A stretch of DNA of 64,000 nucleotides from an uncultured bacterium (GCA_943788935.1 CALSSE010000013.1:1-64000); one strand, 5' to 3'; positions 1 through 9,328 are shown, counted from the first letter of the stretch. Made by a program: numbers and translations. The notes: a model not told the origin generated them from the sequence alone.

Positions 1-318
1 GAGTATGGCGTTAAGGGCAGTGAGCGCGTCATGTTGCCAGGGCTTATGTTTAGCATCGAGCATCTGCTGAGCGCGTTCGTGTTTCAAGACCTGTTCAAGA
101 GCTTAACTGAGTTCAAGCTCCCGATGTACATCATGAACGGGGTGCATGATTATCAGACGGCACACCAAGTCGCGTATGAATACTACGAGGCGATCAGCGC
201 CCCGAAGAAGCGCTTTATCTCCTTTGAGCGCTCGGCGCACACGCCGTTCTATGATGAGCCTGAGCGCTTTATGCAGGTGGTCAGAGAGATCATCGCTGAG
301 CGGAGAGGTGCTCTCTAG
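1..318 (+). CDS. alpha/beta hydrolase, C-terminal part (cut by window edge)
   Basis: The reading frame is open from base 1, so this is the end of a longer gene. The visible ~105 residues look like the last third of an alpha/beta-hydrolase of the proline-iminopeptidase or epoxide-hydrolase type. A strand ends in the GVHD segment, which fits the acid residue of the catalytic triad, and SAHTPFYDEPERF supplies the expected histidine followed by the terminal helix (VVREII). The nucleophile elbow lies outside the window, so substrate cannot be inferred. An IS5-like scrap follows on the opposite strand. The family call rests on the Asp and His motif context only. Confidence 0.6.
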   Translation, partial: EYGVKGSERVMLPGLMFSIEHLLSAFVFQDLFKSLTEFKLPMYIMNGVHDYQTAHQVAYEYYEAISAPKKRFISFERSAHTPFYDEPERFMQVVREIIAERRGAL

Positions 319-436
319 ACTTCGCCTATCATCAATGTTGGGTTGTACGCAGAAGGCGACAAAAAGCTATATCCCTTGGGACAGATCACCTTTGGGATCG
401 CCACCCTCGCTGACATTACCATCGACTATCTGACCA

Positions 437-676
437 CTAAATCCATGGGGCGCGAGCTTCGATATACATCCCTCGGAAGATAGACGTTAAAAAGCCCTCG
501 GTTTGTCTAAGTGGCAGCTTAAACAGGAGCCTTAAAGTAAGTGCCGTTTCAATGGCTAGATCTGAGTACAGTTTGGGCCTACCCAATGTCTGACTTAGGT
601 CGCTACTCCAAGATTGGATCACGTCTTCTGAAAGCCATAAAGTTAGATCACCACGGTTGATTGAAAGATTGCTCAT
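437..676 (-). pseudogene. IS5-family transposase, N-terminal fragment
   Basis: About 70 residues match the start of IS5-group transposases: the RGDLTLWLSEDVI segment, then YSDLAIETALTLRLLFKLP, which precedes the DDE core in intact relatives. The frame then leaves the family (after LTSIF) and stops, so the whole catalytic domain is absent. Related scraps lie near 2.6 kb, 9.3-9.9 kb and 14.8 kb, and together suggest repeated insertion and decay of one element type. The native start may be upstream, since relatives have more residues before RGDLT. It cannot be an active transposase. Confidence 0.75.
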
Positions 677-906
677 AAGACCGCCAGTTGTGTATTTTGC
701 ATTTCTTTCGGTACTTTGGATGTCTGTTCCGATGGTGTGGGCTGAGTCATGTGTTTACTCCTCGGCACTCATCGTATACTATTCGACTAGACTTCCTCTC
801 TTGACCGAAGCGCTGACCGATATAAATCGAGTAAGTATGGGACATATCTTCACATGCTAAGCGAGCATATTTGAGCTTCAGCAGACGTAATTAGGTAGAC
901 TTGACG

Positions 907-2007
907 ATGATCCCAGTTCTTAAGCCTGTCTTACCAAGTTTTGAAGATCTCGAACCTCTCTTGCGCCAGATCGATCAAAATCAATGGTATACAAATCATG
1001 GTCCACTCGTTCAAAAACTTGAGGAGAGACTCTCACAGCGATTTAGGCAAGGTGGACACTATATCACTGCCTGTAATGCGACCCTAGCGCTAACCGTTAC
1101 CTTACAATCGCTGAACCTTCCGGCTAAGTCTCGTTGTATCGTCCCGAGCTGGACGTTTCCTGCATCACCATTATCAATCGTAGCGGCGGGACTTGAACCT
1201 TATTTTGTTGATCTTGATAACCAGACTCATCTACCCTGCACTCAACAAATTAGAGACCTCGTCGCTGACCCGCACAATCACATTAGTGCCCTGATGGTCA
1301 CCTACCCTTTTGGACAACCCATTGACGATCAGTTCTGGGAGAGTTTGGCTCAAGAATTAGAGATTGAGCTTATCTTTGACGCTGCCGCTGCTTTTGACGG
1401 ATGGCAACCCACAAATGTCCCTTCGGTGATTTCACTTCACGCGACCAAGATCTTACCTGGAGGAGAGGGCGCTTTTATTTATACAAAAGATCATGACCTC
1501 GCGCTGGAGATAAGAGCGCGCACTACTTTTGGATTTAATTCTTCAGGTAAAACGAGTGTGTATCTCGGGACAAACGCTAAATTGAGCGAATACCATGCGG
1601 CGATCGCTTTGCACTCTTTGAGTCACTATGATTTAAATCGAACAAGACTATATTCGGTTGCAAAACAGTATATCTTAAACCTACAAGATTGCCCAGTCTC
1701 ACTCCCCAAAGGACTGGGCGATTGGCTGACGATGACCCTAAATATTAAAGTCCCATCAAGCCTGAATCTGAATGAGTTAGAGAGCTATTTGGCCGATCAT
1801 CATGTTGAGACTCGACGCTGGTGGACTCCTTGTCATACGATGCCAGCTTTTCAAGCCTATCCAAGAGTTGAAGATTTATCATCGACTCAACATCAATATA
1901 GCACCACTTTAGGTATACCTTTTGGCAGAAATGATCAGATCATACATGATGTCCCGATAGTGTGTTCGTTGATTTGTGACTGGATGAAGAGCGGCTTTGG
2001 TGTATAA
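907..2007 (+). CDS. DegT/DnrJ/EryC1/StrS-type PLP aminotransferase
   Basis: Members of this family transaminate keto-sugars, usually nucleotide-linked, for surface polysaccharide or natural-product synthesis, using pyridoxal phosphate. The 366-residue protein has the family layout: the N-terminal LPSFEDLEPLL segment, the PSWTFPAS loop near residue 85, and an acidic residue before AAAAFD near 158. The SLHATKILPGGEGAF segment carries the expected PLP-binding lysine (about residue 181). The ATG at 907 is preferred over a TTG two codons upstream because family members begin close to the IPVLKP segment. No strong ribosome site is visible. The nearest intact genes, a convergent ATP-grasp/CgeB-like/PhyH operon, may belong to the same pathway, but this is inference. 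The exact sugar is unknown. Confidence 0.85.
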   Translation: MIPVLKPVLPSFEDLEPLLRQIDQNQWYTNHGPLVQKLEERLSQRFRQGGHYITACNATLALTVTLQSLNLPAKSRCIVPSWTFPASPLSIVAAGLEPYFVDLDNQTHLPCTQQIRDLVADPHNHISALMVTYPFGQPIDDQFWESLAQELEIELIFDAAAAFDGWQPTNVPSVISLHATKILPGGEGAFIYTKDHDLALEIRARTTFGFNSSGKTSVYLGTNAKLSEYHAAIALHSLSHYDLNRTRLYSVAKQYILNLQDCPVSLPKGLGDWLTMTLNIKVPSSLNLNELESYLADHHVETRRWWTPCHTMPAFQAYPRVEDLSSTQHQYSTTLGIPFGRNDQIIHDVPIVCSLICDWMKSGFGV

Positions 2008-2646
2008 ATCAGAGCTAAAGTTTTCAGGATGATGACCATCTAGACCCTCTTATTGAACGTCTGTTTCAACACCATGATGCACCTCTGGATATGGGTTTCT
2101 GCAGCGTAGATCAAAAGATCGAGCCGAAGGACTTAGTAAGCACCCAACTTGATCAAGTGGGGTCTCTACTGTTCGGGTCGGTTAAAGCAGACGCCAAAAT
2201 TTAACCATTATGTGAACGTGCTTAATTTAGTTTATGATTCAAGATCAGGGTGGTGGATTTGAGTTGACGCTACGCGTTCAGCGCGTTTTGATTCGTGTTA
2301 ATAGAACGACCCACGTTTCACTACTTGTGACACTTTCATTCCTGATCTTCAGGTGAGGGTTCAAAGTACAGAGCTTGGATATATAATCAAGATACAAAGG
2401 GGCTAATATGAAAATTATCCTCAAGATTGTGATAGACTTGACTTGTTTAAAAGTTGACTTTATGACCTGAATCCTGCTGTCGATAATGTGATAGAGTGGC
2501 ACTTTAATACCTCGTACTGACCTCGCCCATGTGAATAGAGATACTTTGAACGACCTGACAGGGAGCTAACACACCGTCTGCGCTGATGGACTTAATATGC
2601 TGATTTCGTTGCCGTAATGCAGCTTCTCCTGAAGCAGAAATATCCC
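2008..2646. other. 639-bp spacer with gene debris
   Basis: No intact gene is visible. From about 2024 to 2205 the plus strand is open without a convincing start. On the minus strand, about 2551-2626 encodes an IS5-like scrap (separate entry). The remainder is AT-rich with no recognisable motif. Confidence 0.5.
2551..2626 (-). pseudogene. IS5-family transposase scrap
   Basis: Read on the minus strand, about 24 codons give AALRQRNQHIKSISADGVLA. This parallels AALRQRDVHVKSIKEDGVLV in the C-terminal half of the IS5-like transposase fragment at 9.3-9.9 kb. It directly abuts the point where the phenylalanine-hydroxylase fragment loses homology, so an IS5 insertion probably truncated that gene. The scrap is too short to retain any function. 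Confidence 0.6.
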
Positions 2647-2913
2647 TTACGGTATATATTCTCTCACTAAGTTACTAGCGCTCGCTCCTTTAAGATAGAC
2701 ATCAGAAGCATACTTTTCTAGATAGTCCATTTGCCGGTCATAAAGAGTGGTCCAAGTCTCTTGGTTCTCTTGAGTGTATCCTTTGTATCGTTGAGTGATA
2801 AACATAGGGTTGGGATTGACGTATCCCATATCATCATAAGTATTGGCGTATATTTGCGCATCTTGAGCTTCTTGATCGTCTATCATAGAGCTATTTAGAC
2901 TTTTGCTTTTCAC
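2647..2913 (-). pseudogene. phenylalanine 4-monooxygenase, N-terminal fragment
   Basis: Bacterial phenylalanine hydroxylases convert phenylalanine to tyrosine with a pterin and non-haem iron. Residues ~38-80 here match the N-terminal region of that family: ITQRYKGYTQENQETWTTL, then LYDRQMDYLEKYAS and YLKG. The iron ligands (two His and a Glu) and the pterin site lie well downstream in intact enzymes of about 260-300 residues and are missing. The frame ends at VREYIP, next to an IS5-like scrap. The fragment is therefore almost certainly non-functional. Confidence 0.7.
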
Positions 2914-3271
2914 AGACTAAACTCCAGTCTATCTCTACCATTTATAAACAAAATACTAAGATGATTTTCCTTAGGTGCCGTTGCTCGATGTAAACGATTT
3001 TTTAACCAAGTTTAAAGAGAGCTCTAGCCCTTAAAAGGTCTCAGAGGAGCGCTTCAGGATTGTTTAACGCGATCCTTCTCGTTTGGAGATATCAAGGTAC
3101 GCTTGAACGACCTCACGCCGTTCGCGAACTTTTGTTACGCGATTTTAAGCAAAAATCCTGTCACGTACTGAGTTGTATTTAAATATTTATTAACTTAAGT
3201 CCTTCACTACTCGCCCACTATCTCGTTGACCTCGTTGAGACATTATCTGAAACATTTTTATCAAAAAACAA
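2914..3271. other. 358-bp spacer with one dispersed hairpin motif
   Basis: No coding signal was recognised. A copy of GGTCTCAGAGG lies at 3037-3047; the same 11-mer recurs at about 10.2, 23.3 and 55.2 kb. The rest is AT-rich, including a TATTTAAATATTTATTAA stretch near 3175. Confidence 0.5.
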
Positions 3272-4075
3272 TCAGGAATCTTCTGTATATTCCTCTCTGT
3301 CAATCACAAGTCTGATTGGGCTGTAATAACCACGCCTTATGAAGTCAGAAGCTGCTAGGTTATTGTAGCGTATTGATATCGCGATTCTTAGATCTTCTCC
3401 TTGTTCACTGGTACCATGCACTGTAAAACATGAGAAAATGACGGCATCACCTGCTTTCGGGCTCAGACGTACAGGAGCTTGATGAGGAAGTGCATCTTGC
3501 GTAACCCCTGTACCGCACAATGTTCTTTCAAAAGGCCTCACACCTTTATGGTGGCTTGAAGGACAGAGAATTAGGGAGTTATGTCGTTCCGTTATATCAT
3601 GAAGCGGTATCCAACACACCACGCCGTCTCGGCTTCCACGCATCACAGACCATTCCTGATGTAGAGGACGCACATTGTATCCACCTTCGATGTGAAGGTC
3701 ATTGGAGAGTAAAACGGGAAAAGGTTTTAATGCAACTGTAGGTTCGGTCACATCGATCGCAGCGAGGGCTTGTAAAAGTCGCGGATGAGCTGTAATCGCT
3801 AGAACACTGGGGTCTTGTTGTGAGGCCTTAAGAGCGCTTAAGTAGAGGTCTATGTCATACTGTTTCAATGCTTTAAGTGCTTCGTGGAGTGATTTAAGGT
3901 CTTGACCACTCGGTTGAACTAATCCATGAGATTTACATAGATGGACAACCGGACGACTAATCGCAGTGATTAATGACTGGATCTCACTCCGCCCTAGTAC
4001 TTGCTCTGCAATAAAATAACCTTTATCGCTATAACTTGCGCTTGCTGCTTGGTATTCTGCATTAAAATTAGCCAT
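3272..4075 (-). CDS. phytanoyl-CoA dioxygenase (PhyH)-type Fe(II)/2-oxoglutarate oxygenase
   Basis: PhyH-family enzymes hydroxylate small molecules using Fe(II), 2-oxoglutarate and oxygen. The 267-residue protein has the double-stranded beta-helix pattern. An iron-binding candidate His139-Gln-Glu141 is followed by CWIPLHDITERHNSL, the PSSHHKG loop, and the distal FTVHGT histidine (H220). R230 or R236 in RIAISIRYN could bind 2-oxoglutarate. The usual motif is H-x-D, so Glu at the second position is notable and may lower or change activity. It is the last gene of a three-gene minus-strand operon, starting 3 bp after its neighbour ends. A tailoring role on the product of the ATP-grasp enzyme is inference. 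Confidence 0.8.
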   Translation of the reverse strand: MANFNAEYQAASASYSDKGYFIAEQVLGRSEIQSLITAISRPVVHLCKSHGLVQPSGQDLKSLHEALKALKQYDIDLYLSALKASQQDPSVLAITAHPRLLQALAAIDVTEPTVALKPFPVLLSNDLHIEGGYNVRPLHQEWSVMRGSRDGVVCWIPLHDITERHNSLILCPSSHHKGVRPFERTLCGTGVTQDALPHQAPVRLSPKAGDAVIFSCFTVHGTSEQGEDLRIAISIRYNNLAASDFIRRGYYSPIRLVIDREEYTEDS

Positions 4076-4078
4076 TAA

Positions 4079-5257
4079 TCATATATCATTTCCAGCTGTG
4101 CGGTATATAAGCTCTTTAAAGATCTCGAAGAGGACCTCCATGATTCCTGGACGTTGGATTTGCATTAAGTCATGGGCAAATGATTCTTCAGAAAAGTTGG
4201 CTTTACTCATTCTTAGTTCACTTTTTACAGTTTTAAATTCTAACTGTTTTAATGCTTGATTGAGTGGAGTAATGGTACCAACATGAAGAGGAAGTATGTC
4301 GTAGAGACGCTCGTTGATCACATGAGGATAACTTGGACTGACAAATGCACAAGCATGCGAATGGGCGAGAAGATTCTTATAGCTTTTATATTTAGTCCAC
4401 CCTAAATAGGAGACATTGTCACGACTAGGAAGTAACTCGCTTTCATTGCAGAGGGCCATGATCGTAGCATCTGGGTTAGATTCGATCAAATCGCGTAAAA
4501 ATACTAATCGTCTCTCTCCCCTCTGACACATGTCCATATTATGGCAAAAACTCATTAATGACATAAACTTGGAGACATCTCTATTTCTAAGCTCTGTCAC
4601 ATCATAATAAGGAGCAAGATGCTCTCTCATCAGATCAAAAGGATAAATATCAGGCTGTAAATGCAGATCATCTAGTGTTTGATCGACCCAGTCATTTGGT
4701 AGGTGAAGCTGTTGTCCTTCTGCCCTCAGTTTATCTCGATCGATGTAAGTCATTCTCATATCCATAGGGACCAGAATGTCGATAAATCTATCAGAAAAAG
4801 GTACAACTCTAATATGATGACTACCTAACGGATAAGAAGAAGTCTGTCCTGATCTATATTGTGAATAGTTCGGGACGATCACCTTCAACACTGATTGGTA
4901 ACAAGGCTCTTTACCAAAAATAACAATCTTGTCAGATAGGGATGCAAGATGTTCGATAAGCCAGGGAGCAAAAGGGTGGTCCCCAATTACTCCAACTGAT
5001 GGACTCTGCAAATTTTTATAAATCGCTTCGAGTTTCCCCATTCTATATAAGGAAATATAGAATGCAACACCCCAATAAAAAACTGTATGAGGAAGAGAGT
5101 CTAGCTCGATAATAAGCTGCAAAAAATTGGGGTCATCTTCCTTGATTAAATATACTTCCGCTCCCTGCCTACTCCAATAGTCAGCTCGGCTTTTAATACG
5201 ATTTGGCATAAAACCGTATTTCGATTTCACTGAGTAAATTATGACTATATTTATCAT
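4079..5257 (-). CDS. GT-B/CgeB-like glycosyltransferase-type protein
   Basis: The 392-residue protein has no signal peptide or membrane segment. Its N-terminal half alternates strands and helices in a Rossmann-like way (VGVIGDHPFAPWLIEHL; KIVIFGKEP). The C-terminal half contains VSYLGWTKYKSYKNLLAHS followed by AFVSPSYPHVINERLYDIL. This recalls CgeB/YkvP-type glycosyltransferases, in which a late conserved Glu follows a 'begins to show, rename and relocate' helix. It is the middle gene of the operon, 3 bp from the dioxygenase gene and 19 bp from the ATP-grasp gene. The similarity is moderate, so the sugar donor and even the transferase activity are unproven. Confidence 0.5.
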   Translation of the reverse strand: MINIVIIYSVKSKYGFMPNRIKSRADYWSRQGAEVYLIKEDDPNFLQLIIELDSLPHTVFYWGVAFYISLYRMGKLEAIYKNLQSPSVGVIGDHPFAPWLIEHLASLSDKIVIFGKEPCYQSVLKVIVPNYSQYRSGQTSSYPLGSHHIRVVPFSDRFIDILVPMDMRMTYIDRDKLRAEGQQLHLPNDWVDQTLDDLHLQPDIYPFDLMREHLAPYYDVTELRNRDVSKFMSLMSFCHNMDMCQRGERRLVFLRDLIESNPDATIMALCNESELLPSRDNVSYLGWTKYKSYKNLLAHSHACAFVSPSYPHVINERLYDILPLHVGTITPLNQALKQLEFKTVKSELRMSKANFSEESFAHDLMQIQRPGIMEVLFEIFKELIYRTAGNDI

Positions 5258-5276
5258 AGACTAACTATTTCATTGC

Positions 5277-6371
5277 CTACCGAGACCAATGGCCTCTCTG
5301 GATAAGTTGAGAAAGATTTTCATTAGGAATCAAGAGGGATGAAGGCTCTCGCGTAACAATGAGATCTCGAGCATGTGACGGTTTAAAATCGGGCATTGTG
5401 CCATCAAGACAATAGTCAACGAGGCTTTCAACTTCATTCCAACCTAATAAAGATCTCCCTTCGGTCGCCCCTGTAAAACGCATATTAATCTCATAAACAA
5501 CGAATTTTCCTTGATCGTTTAGGCGTCCTTGAAGATTGAGTGGTCCAAAGTGACCTTCGCAACCCAATCGATCAGCATACGTTCTGATTACGCTTAAAAT
5601 TTCATCATCAAAAATGGGCCTGTAGCGATTTGATCTCCCAAAAGCATATCGATTATATGATGCCACACAACAAAGCACTTCTCCCTCATGCCCTACTAAT
5701 GCTTGACCGCTAATCTGCTCGGGCATTTCAAAGGAATAGAAAAGAGGGACACCACAGCTATGATCTATATCAAAATCCTCACATGTTCTTCCATCACCGA
5801 TCATACTTTGAATCACCAAATCCCCTTGTTGAATAGCTAATTCAAGCTCTGATTGTTGACGGATAATGAACACTCCTCGAGATGCATGCCCATGATATCT
5901 GGGCTTAGCTATGAGTGGATACCCCGAGTCTTTGACGAGTTGCAGTGAACCAAAGAGGTCAATTGCAGATGGAGCAAAAGGTAGTCCCATCCGACAAGCG
6001 AATTGATATGAAAGGAACTTATCATTGGATATGGCAGAGACTTCAGCGGATGGAACTGCAAAGTGGCACTGATTTTGCCCGTTATGAATCTTAAGGCGTG
6101 CGAGTAAGTCAACATCCTGATCTCTTCCAGCTAAAATAATATCAGGTTTATGCTCTGCTATGATCATATTAACCGATGAAATGAAGTTTTTTTGATCTCT
6201 AGTTTTTGGAACAAGATAGGTCTCATCACACATGAAAGCGAATGCACTTTCAGCGATCGAATTAGTTCCAATAAAAAAGAACTCATCTCTGCGATGAGCT
6301 AAGCTGAGAAGAATATTTCCTCCAACATTGCTTCCCACGCTAGTTATTAAGATTTTTCTTCGCTTATCCAT
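5277..6371 (-). CDS. ATP-grasp domain ligase (CarB-like fold)
   Basis: ATP-grasp enzymes form an acyl-phosphate and couple it to an amine or thiol. The start has a Rossmann-type LITSVGSNVGGNILLSL segment, followed by DIILAGRDQDVDLL and NDKFLSYQFACRMGLPFAPS. The ATP-grasp core follows: PLIAKPRYHGHASRGVFII supplies the ATP-binding lysine and flexible loop, and FVVYEINMRFTGATEGRSLLG has the E-x-N-x-R metal and phosphate pattern. The ATG at 6371 (MDKRRK) is preferred over a TTG at 6392. It heads a tight operon with the CgeB-like and PhyH-like genes. The set suggests modification of an amino acid, peptide or sugar acid, but the substrate is unknown. Confidence 0.8.
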   Translation of the reverse strand: MDKRRKILITSVGSNVGGNILLSLAHRRDEFFFIGTNSIAESAFAFMCDETYLVPKTRDQKNFISSVNMIIAEHKPDIILAGRDQDVDLLARLKIHNGQNQCHFAVPSAEVSAISNDKFLSYQFACRMGLPFAPSAIDLFGSLQLVKDSGYPLIAKPRYHGHASRGVFIIRQQSELELAIQQGDLVIQSMIGDGRTCEDFDIDHSCGVPLFYSFEMPEQISGQALVGHEGEVLCCVASYNRYAFGRSNRYRPIFDDEILSVIRTYADRLGCEGHFGPLNLQGRLNDQGKFVVYEINMRFTGATEGRSLLGWNEVESLVDYCLDGTMPDFKPSHARDLIVTREPSSLLIPNENLSQLIQRGHWSR

Positions 6372-6480
6372 AGAGAACCCAACCGACCTCAAGTGTCTTG
6401 AATAAGAATATTCATCGTCAATTTTATTTCGACAATTTTATAACATAATAACAACATGTAAATCAATAATCCCCCATAGA

Positions 6481-6789
6481 TTGTTCACGTATCCCTGTGT
6501 TCAGTTGATTCGTCCACCGCCAATGTCACCCAATCTAAATGCCTATGCAGAGCGATTTGTAAGGACGATCAAAGAAGAGTGTCTTTCACAACTTATTCTC
6601 TTTGGAGAAAAGAGTTTAAGAAGAACTCTCAGAGCGTTTTTGAAGCATTACCATGAAGAAAGAAATCATCAAGGCAAGGGTAATCGTTTGTTATTTCCTA
6701 CAGAACAATCAGCTCAATTAAATGGCAGTATAAGATGTCGTGAAAGTCTCGGTGGACTGCTCACATTTTACCATCGACAAGTAGCGTAA
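6481..6789 (+). pseudogene. integrase-type transposase, C-terminal fragment (copy A)
   Basis: About 95 residues match the end of an rve-type DDE transposase: PPPMSPNLNAYAERFVRTIK contains the last catalytic Glu of the DDE triad, followed by the family tail HYHEERNHQGKGN. The first two catalytic Asp residues and the DNA-binding domain are missing. A near-identical copy lies inverted at 8936-9271. In this copy homology begins at about base 6497. The few residues before that come from unrelated sequence, so the start codon is fortuitous. Confidence 0.8.
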
Positions 6790-6881
6790 AAAGAGCAGAT
6801 GGAAAATTAAGCCTAATTTGGAGCTAAGTTCATGTATTAGCGTTATAATTATCAAAAATAATATTTTGACCTTACGGGAAA
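6497..6881 (+). repeat. long inverted repeat, arm A (~385 bp)
   Basis: The arm runs from the integrase fragment through its stop codon and about 90 bp of downstream sequence to the shared end TTTTGACCTTACGGGA. The reverse complement occurs at 8845-9228. The coding parts are almost identical, for example SAQLNG against SAHLNG, while the tails differ by scattered substitutions. The common end probably marks the original right end of the element. The arms enclose about 1.96 kb containing a lipoprotein gene. Confidence 0.8.
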
Positions 6882-7025
6882 GGGGCGGTTTGCGTCCCGT
6901 TTAATTGGAGGTTGGGGAGTCTGGATAATTTGTTCCGTAACGGAACAGGTGCTAAGCTAACCTCATGAAAAGTATTCAAATTTGCAACTCGGTTATTTTA
7001 CCTATCCCTCCCAGATATTTACGAG

Positions 7026-7286
7026 GTGAACTCAGGCGTGAATCAAGTGCCAGAGATTGAGCTCGTGCCTCAGCGAGACATCGAAGAAGAAGCGGTGTTC
7101 CTGACCAGCTCAGTTGACCTCGCAGGCCGAGATGATGAGAGCGGGGTTCAGGTGCGCGCCTTCATTGGACAGCAAGAACAGGCGTTCTCACTCAGTAACG
7201 CAGATGGCAGTTTTAGCCTGAGATTGAGTCCTCTAGATCACACGCTCACCCTCTCAGAGGGAACACTTTTCATGAGGTTAACTTAG
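7026..7286 (+). pseudogene. fragment of a carboxypeptidase-regulatory-like domain protein
   Basis: The 86-residue frame begins at GTG and contains SSVDLAGRDDESGVQVRAF, then FSLSNADGSFSLRLSPL. This pattern, a strand, a polar loop, then DGSFSL, resembles the peptidase-M14 carboxypeptidase regulatory-like (beta-sandwich) repeats common in large secreted proteins. There is no signal peptide and the frame ends soon after one domain, so it looks like an internal fragment inside the inverted-repeat-bounded segment. Homology is weak. Confidence 0.4.
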
Positions 7287-7490
7287 CACCTGTTCTCCCT
7301 CAGCAACTCTCACTAGTAATTTGGGTGCACATGCTTAGGATAGGTTTATCTTGAAGATTAGAGATACAAAGGTAAGTTTTGGTCATGCCATACTTCTGTA
7401 ATATGGTATGAGGATCGTATCTAAGTTATAACTTGGTTATTAAAACCTCTGTATATACTCTACTGCCAAGGAGGCATAAGAGCAAAAAGT

Positions 7491-8709
7491 ATGAAATGTC
7501 TAGTCTTAATTTTATCTACAGTTTTGGTCACGAGCGTGTGGGGGTGTCGAGTACAAGCCCCTAGTCCTCAAGTTGAAGGTGGGAGCGAAGCTTCGATGGA
7601 GGTCGGTGAGGTCAGCTCCGGCGAGATGGTCGCTGGTACGGTCACCGCGGGTACGGTCAGCTCCGGTGAGATGGTCGCGGGTACGGTCACCGCGGGTACG
7701 GTCAGCTCCGGCGAGATGGTCGCTGGTACGGTCAGCTCCGGCGAGATGGTCGCTGGTACGGTCAACTCCGGCGAGATGGTCGCTGGTGAGATGAGTACTG
7801 ATCCTCTCTGGACCGTGACAACGCTCAATCAAGACTATAAAGATTCCTTGATTGAGCTCATATGTCAGAGTCTGTTTCGCTGCTCAGAACAGCAAACCCC
7901 CACCCCCCTTCAGCTTTGTTTTAGCTAAGGTCTCTAGCCTTGATGAGTGTCGTCAAGAGCTCAACCAGATCTACTTAGATTGGGATTGGGTCACTCAAAT
8001 AGATGTTGACGCGGGGTTAATTGACGTCGATTTCTCTAAGGCGTCTGGATGTTTGGCGCGTAGATTTATGGAAGATGCTACCTGTGTAGAGCTCCTCGAA
8101 CACCTCGAGGAGCGCTTCGATCCTCAAGCTGAATGCTTAGGTTTGTTTACCGGGTTGCAGGACCCCGGTGAGCCTTGTGGGTTCAATCTACATTGTGTAA
8201 GTGGGGCAGAATGTGAGATCCAACCTAGAGAACAACGCTGTCAATCTGGTGTGTGCAGTGAGGTTGATGAGCGTCGCCTCGAGGTCGTGAATGAGGGAGA
8301 GAGTTGTGAATTCAGCTCGTGCGCGACTCGGCTCCACTGCGACGAGGATACTCAGCGTTGCGCTCGCGGAGTGTTCGGGGAAGAGGGAGAGGAGTGTGAC
8401 TTAAATGGCCCTCGATTTTGTTACTCAGGCTTAGTGTGTAGAAGTGATAATCCAGAGATGTGGAATGGGTCTTGGTTTTGTTTACCTCCCTTGAGTGAAG
8501 GGGACCCCTGTATCTTACCTTATGCATGTTCTCATGGCCTCACTTGTCAGTGGTTTTCAGGGGGTGAGGTCGGCCAATGTGCTCGACCCGCTGAGCTCGG
8601 TGAAACTTGTGGTACCTGGGGTACGTTGGAGTGCGCTTATGGCCTCGGGTGTAATGATTCAGGGGTTTGTACTGATGAGCCCGCTCAATGTACCCTTCCA
8701 GAAGATTAA
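7491..8709 (+). pseudogene. cysteine-rich lipoprotein, frameshifted in a C-tract
   Basis: The first frame (7491-7928) begins with a signal peptide and a lipobox-like VWGC, then a low-complexity linker repeating SSGEMVAGTV and TAGTV in roughly 15- and 30-bp steps. It stops shortly after CSEQQTPTP. The continuation lies in the next frame from about 7909 to 8709: VSSLDECRQELNQIY followed by about 20 cysteines in short blocks such as GEPCGFNLHC and GESCEFSSC, typical of secreted myxobacterial-type proteins. The switch falls in C5-A-C6 at 7897-7908, and loss of one C would join both parts into one protein of about 405 residues. Decay, phase variation or a sequencing error are all possible. Confidence 0.7.
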
Positions 8710-8844
8710 GTCTCGCGTCTCGCCTATAGGGAAGGAGGCCCGCGCTCCAGCTCATCGTACTCCATGAGGGCCACGATCGCCTCGGGCGTATGAATGAGCG
8801 CGATGCGCTGGAGTGTCGAAGCACATACTGGACAACGCTCAACA

Positions 8845-9228
8845 TCCCGTAAGGTCAAAATATTATTTTTGACAATTGTAACGTTAATACAGTAGCTTAG
8901 CCCCTAAATTGGGCTTAAGTTTCCATCCGCTCTTTTTACGCTGCTTGTCGATGGTAAAATGTGAGCAGTCCACCGAGACTTTCACGACATCTTATACTGC
9001 CATTTAAGTGAGCTGATTGTTCTGTAGGAAATAACAAACGATTACCCTTGCCTTGATGATTTCTTTCTTCATGGTAATGCTTCAAAAACGCTCTGAGAGT
9101 TCTTCTTAAACTCTTTTCTCCAAAGAGAATAAGTTGTGAAAGACACTCTTCTTTGATCGTCCTTACAAATCGCTCTGCGTAGGCATTTAGATTGGGTGAC
9201 ATTGGCGGTGGACGAATCAACTGAACAC
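8845..9228 (-). repeat. long inverted repeat, arm B (~385 bp)
   Basis: This is the reverse complement of arm A at 6497-6881, sharing the end that reads TCCCGTAAGGTCAAAA on the plus strand. Homology between the arms ends at about 9228, but the transposase frame in this copy continues about 13 codons further. The pair could drive inversion of the enclosed lipoprotein segment by homologous recombination. Confidence 0.8.
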
Positions 9229-9271
9229 CACTGCAACGAACGATCTCTCTGAAAGTGGGGCCTTGGTGCAT
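8936..9271 (-). pseudogene. integrase-type transposase, C-terminal fragment (copy B)
   Basis: The 111-residue frame repeats the C-terminal DDE fragment of copy A and keeps a little more N-terminal sequence (FREIVRCSGVQLIRPPP), which fits the helix before the last catalytic Glu in rve transposases. The first two acidic residues are absent. Next to it on the same strand lies the IS5/LysR chimera. Confidence 0.8.
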
Positions 9272-9328
9272 AAGTCAGGATTCAGTATTTTCAGAGAGTT
9301 AAGTAGGGCTGCTTCTTTGATTTATATC

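Noticed and set aside
328..483. Open plus-strand stretch reading INVGLYAEGDKKLYPLGQ
   Set aside because: It looks coding-like but has no start and no family I recognise, and runs into the IS5 fragment.
657..860. 67-codon plus-strand frame
   Set aside because: No ribosome site, signal or family; it overlaps the IS5-like fragment on the other strand.
2278..2502. 74-codon minus-strand frame
   Set aside because: No family or start signal, in a region of decayed sequence.
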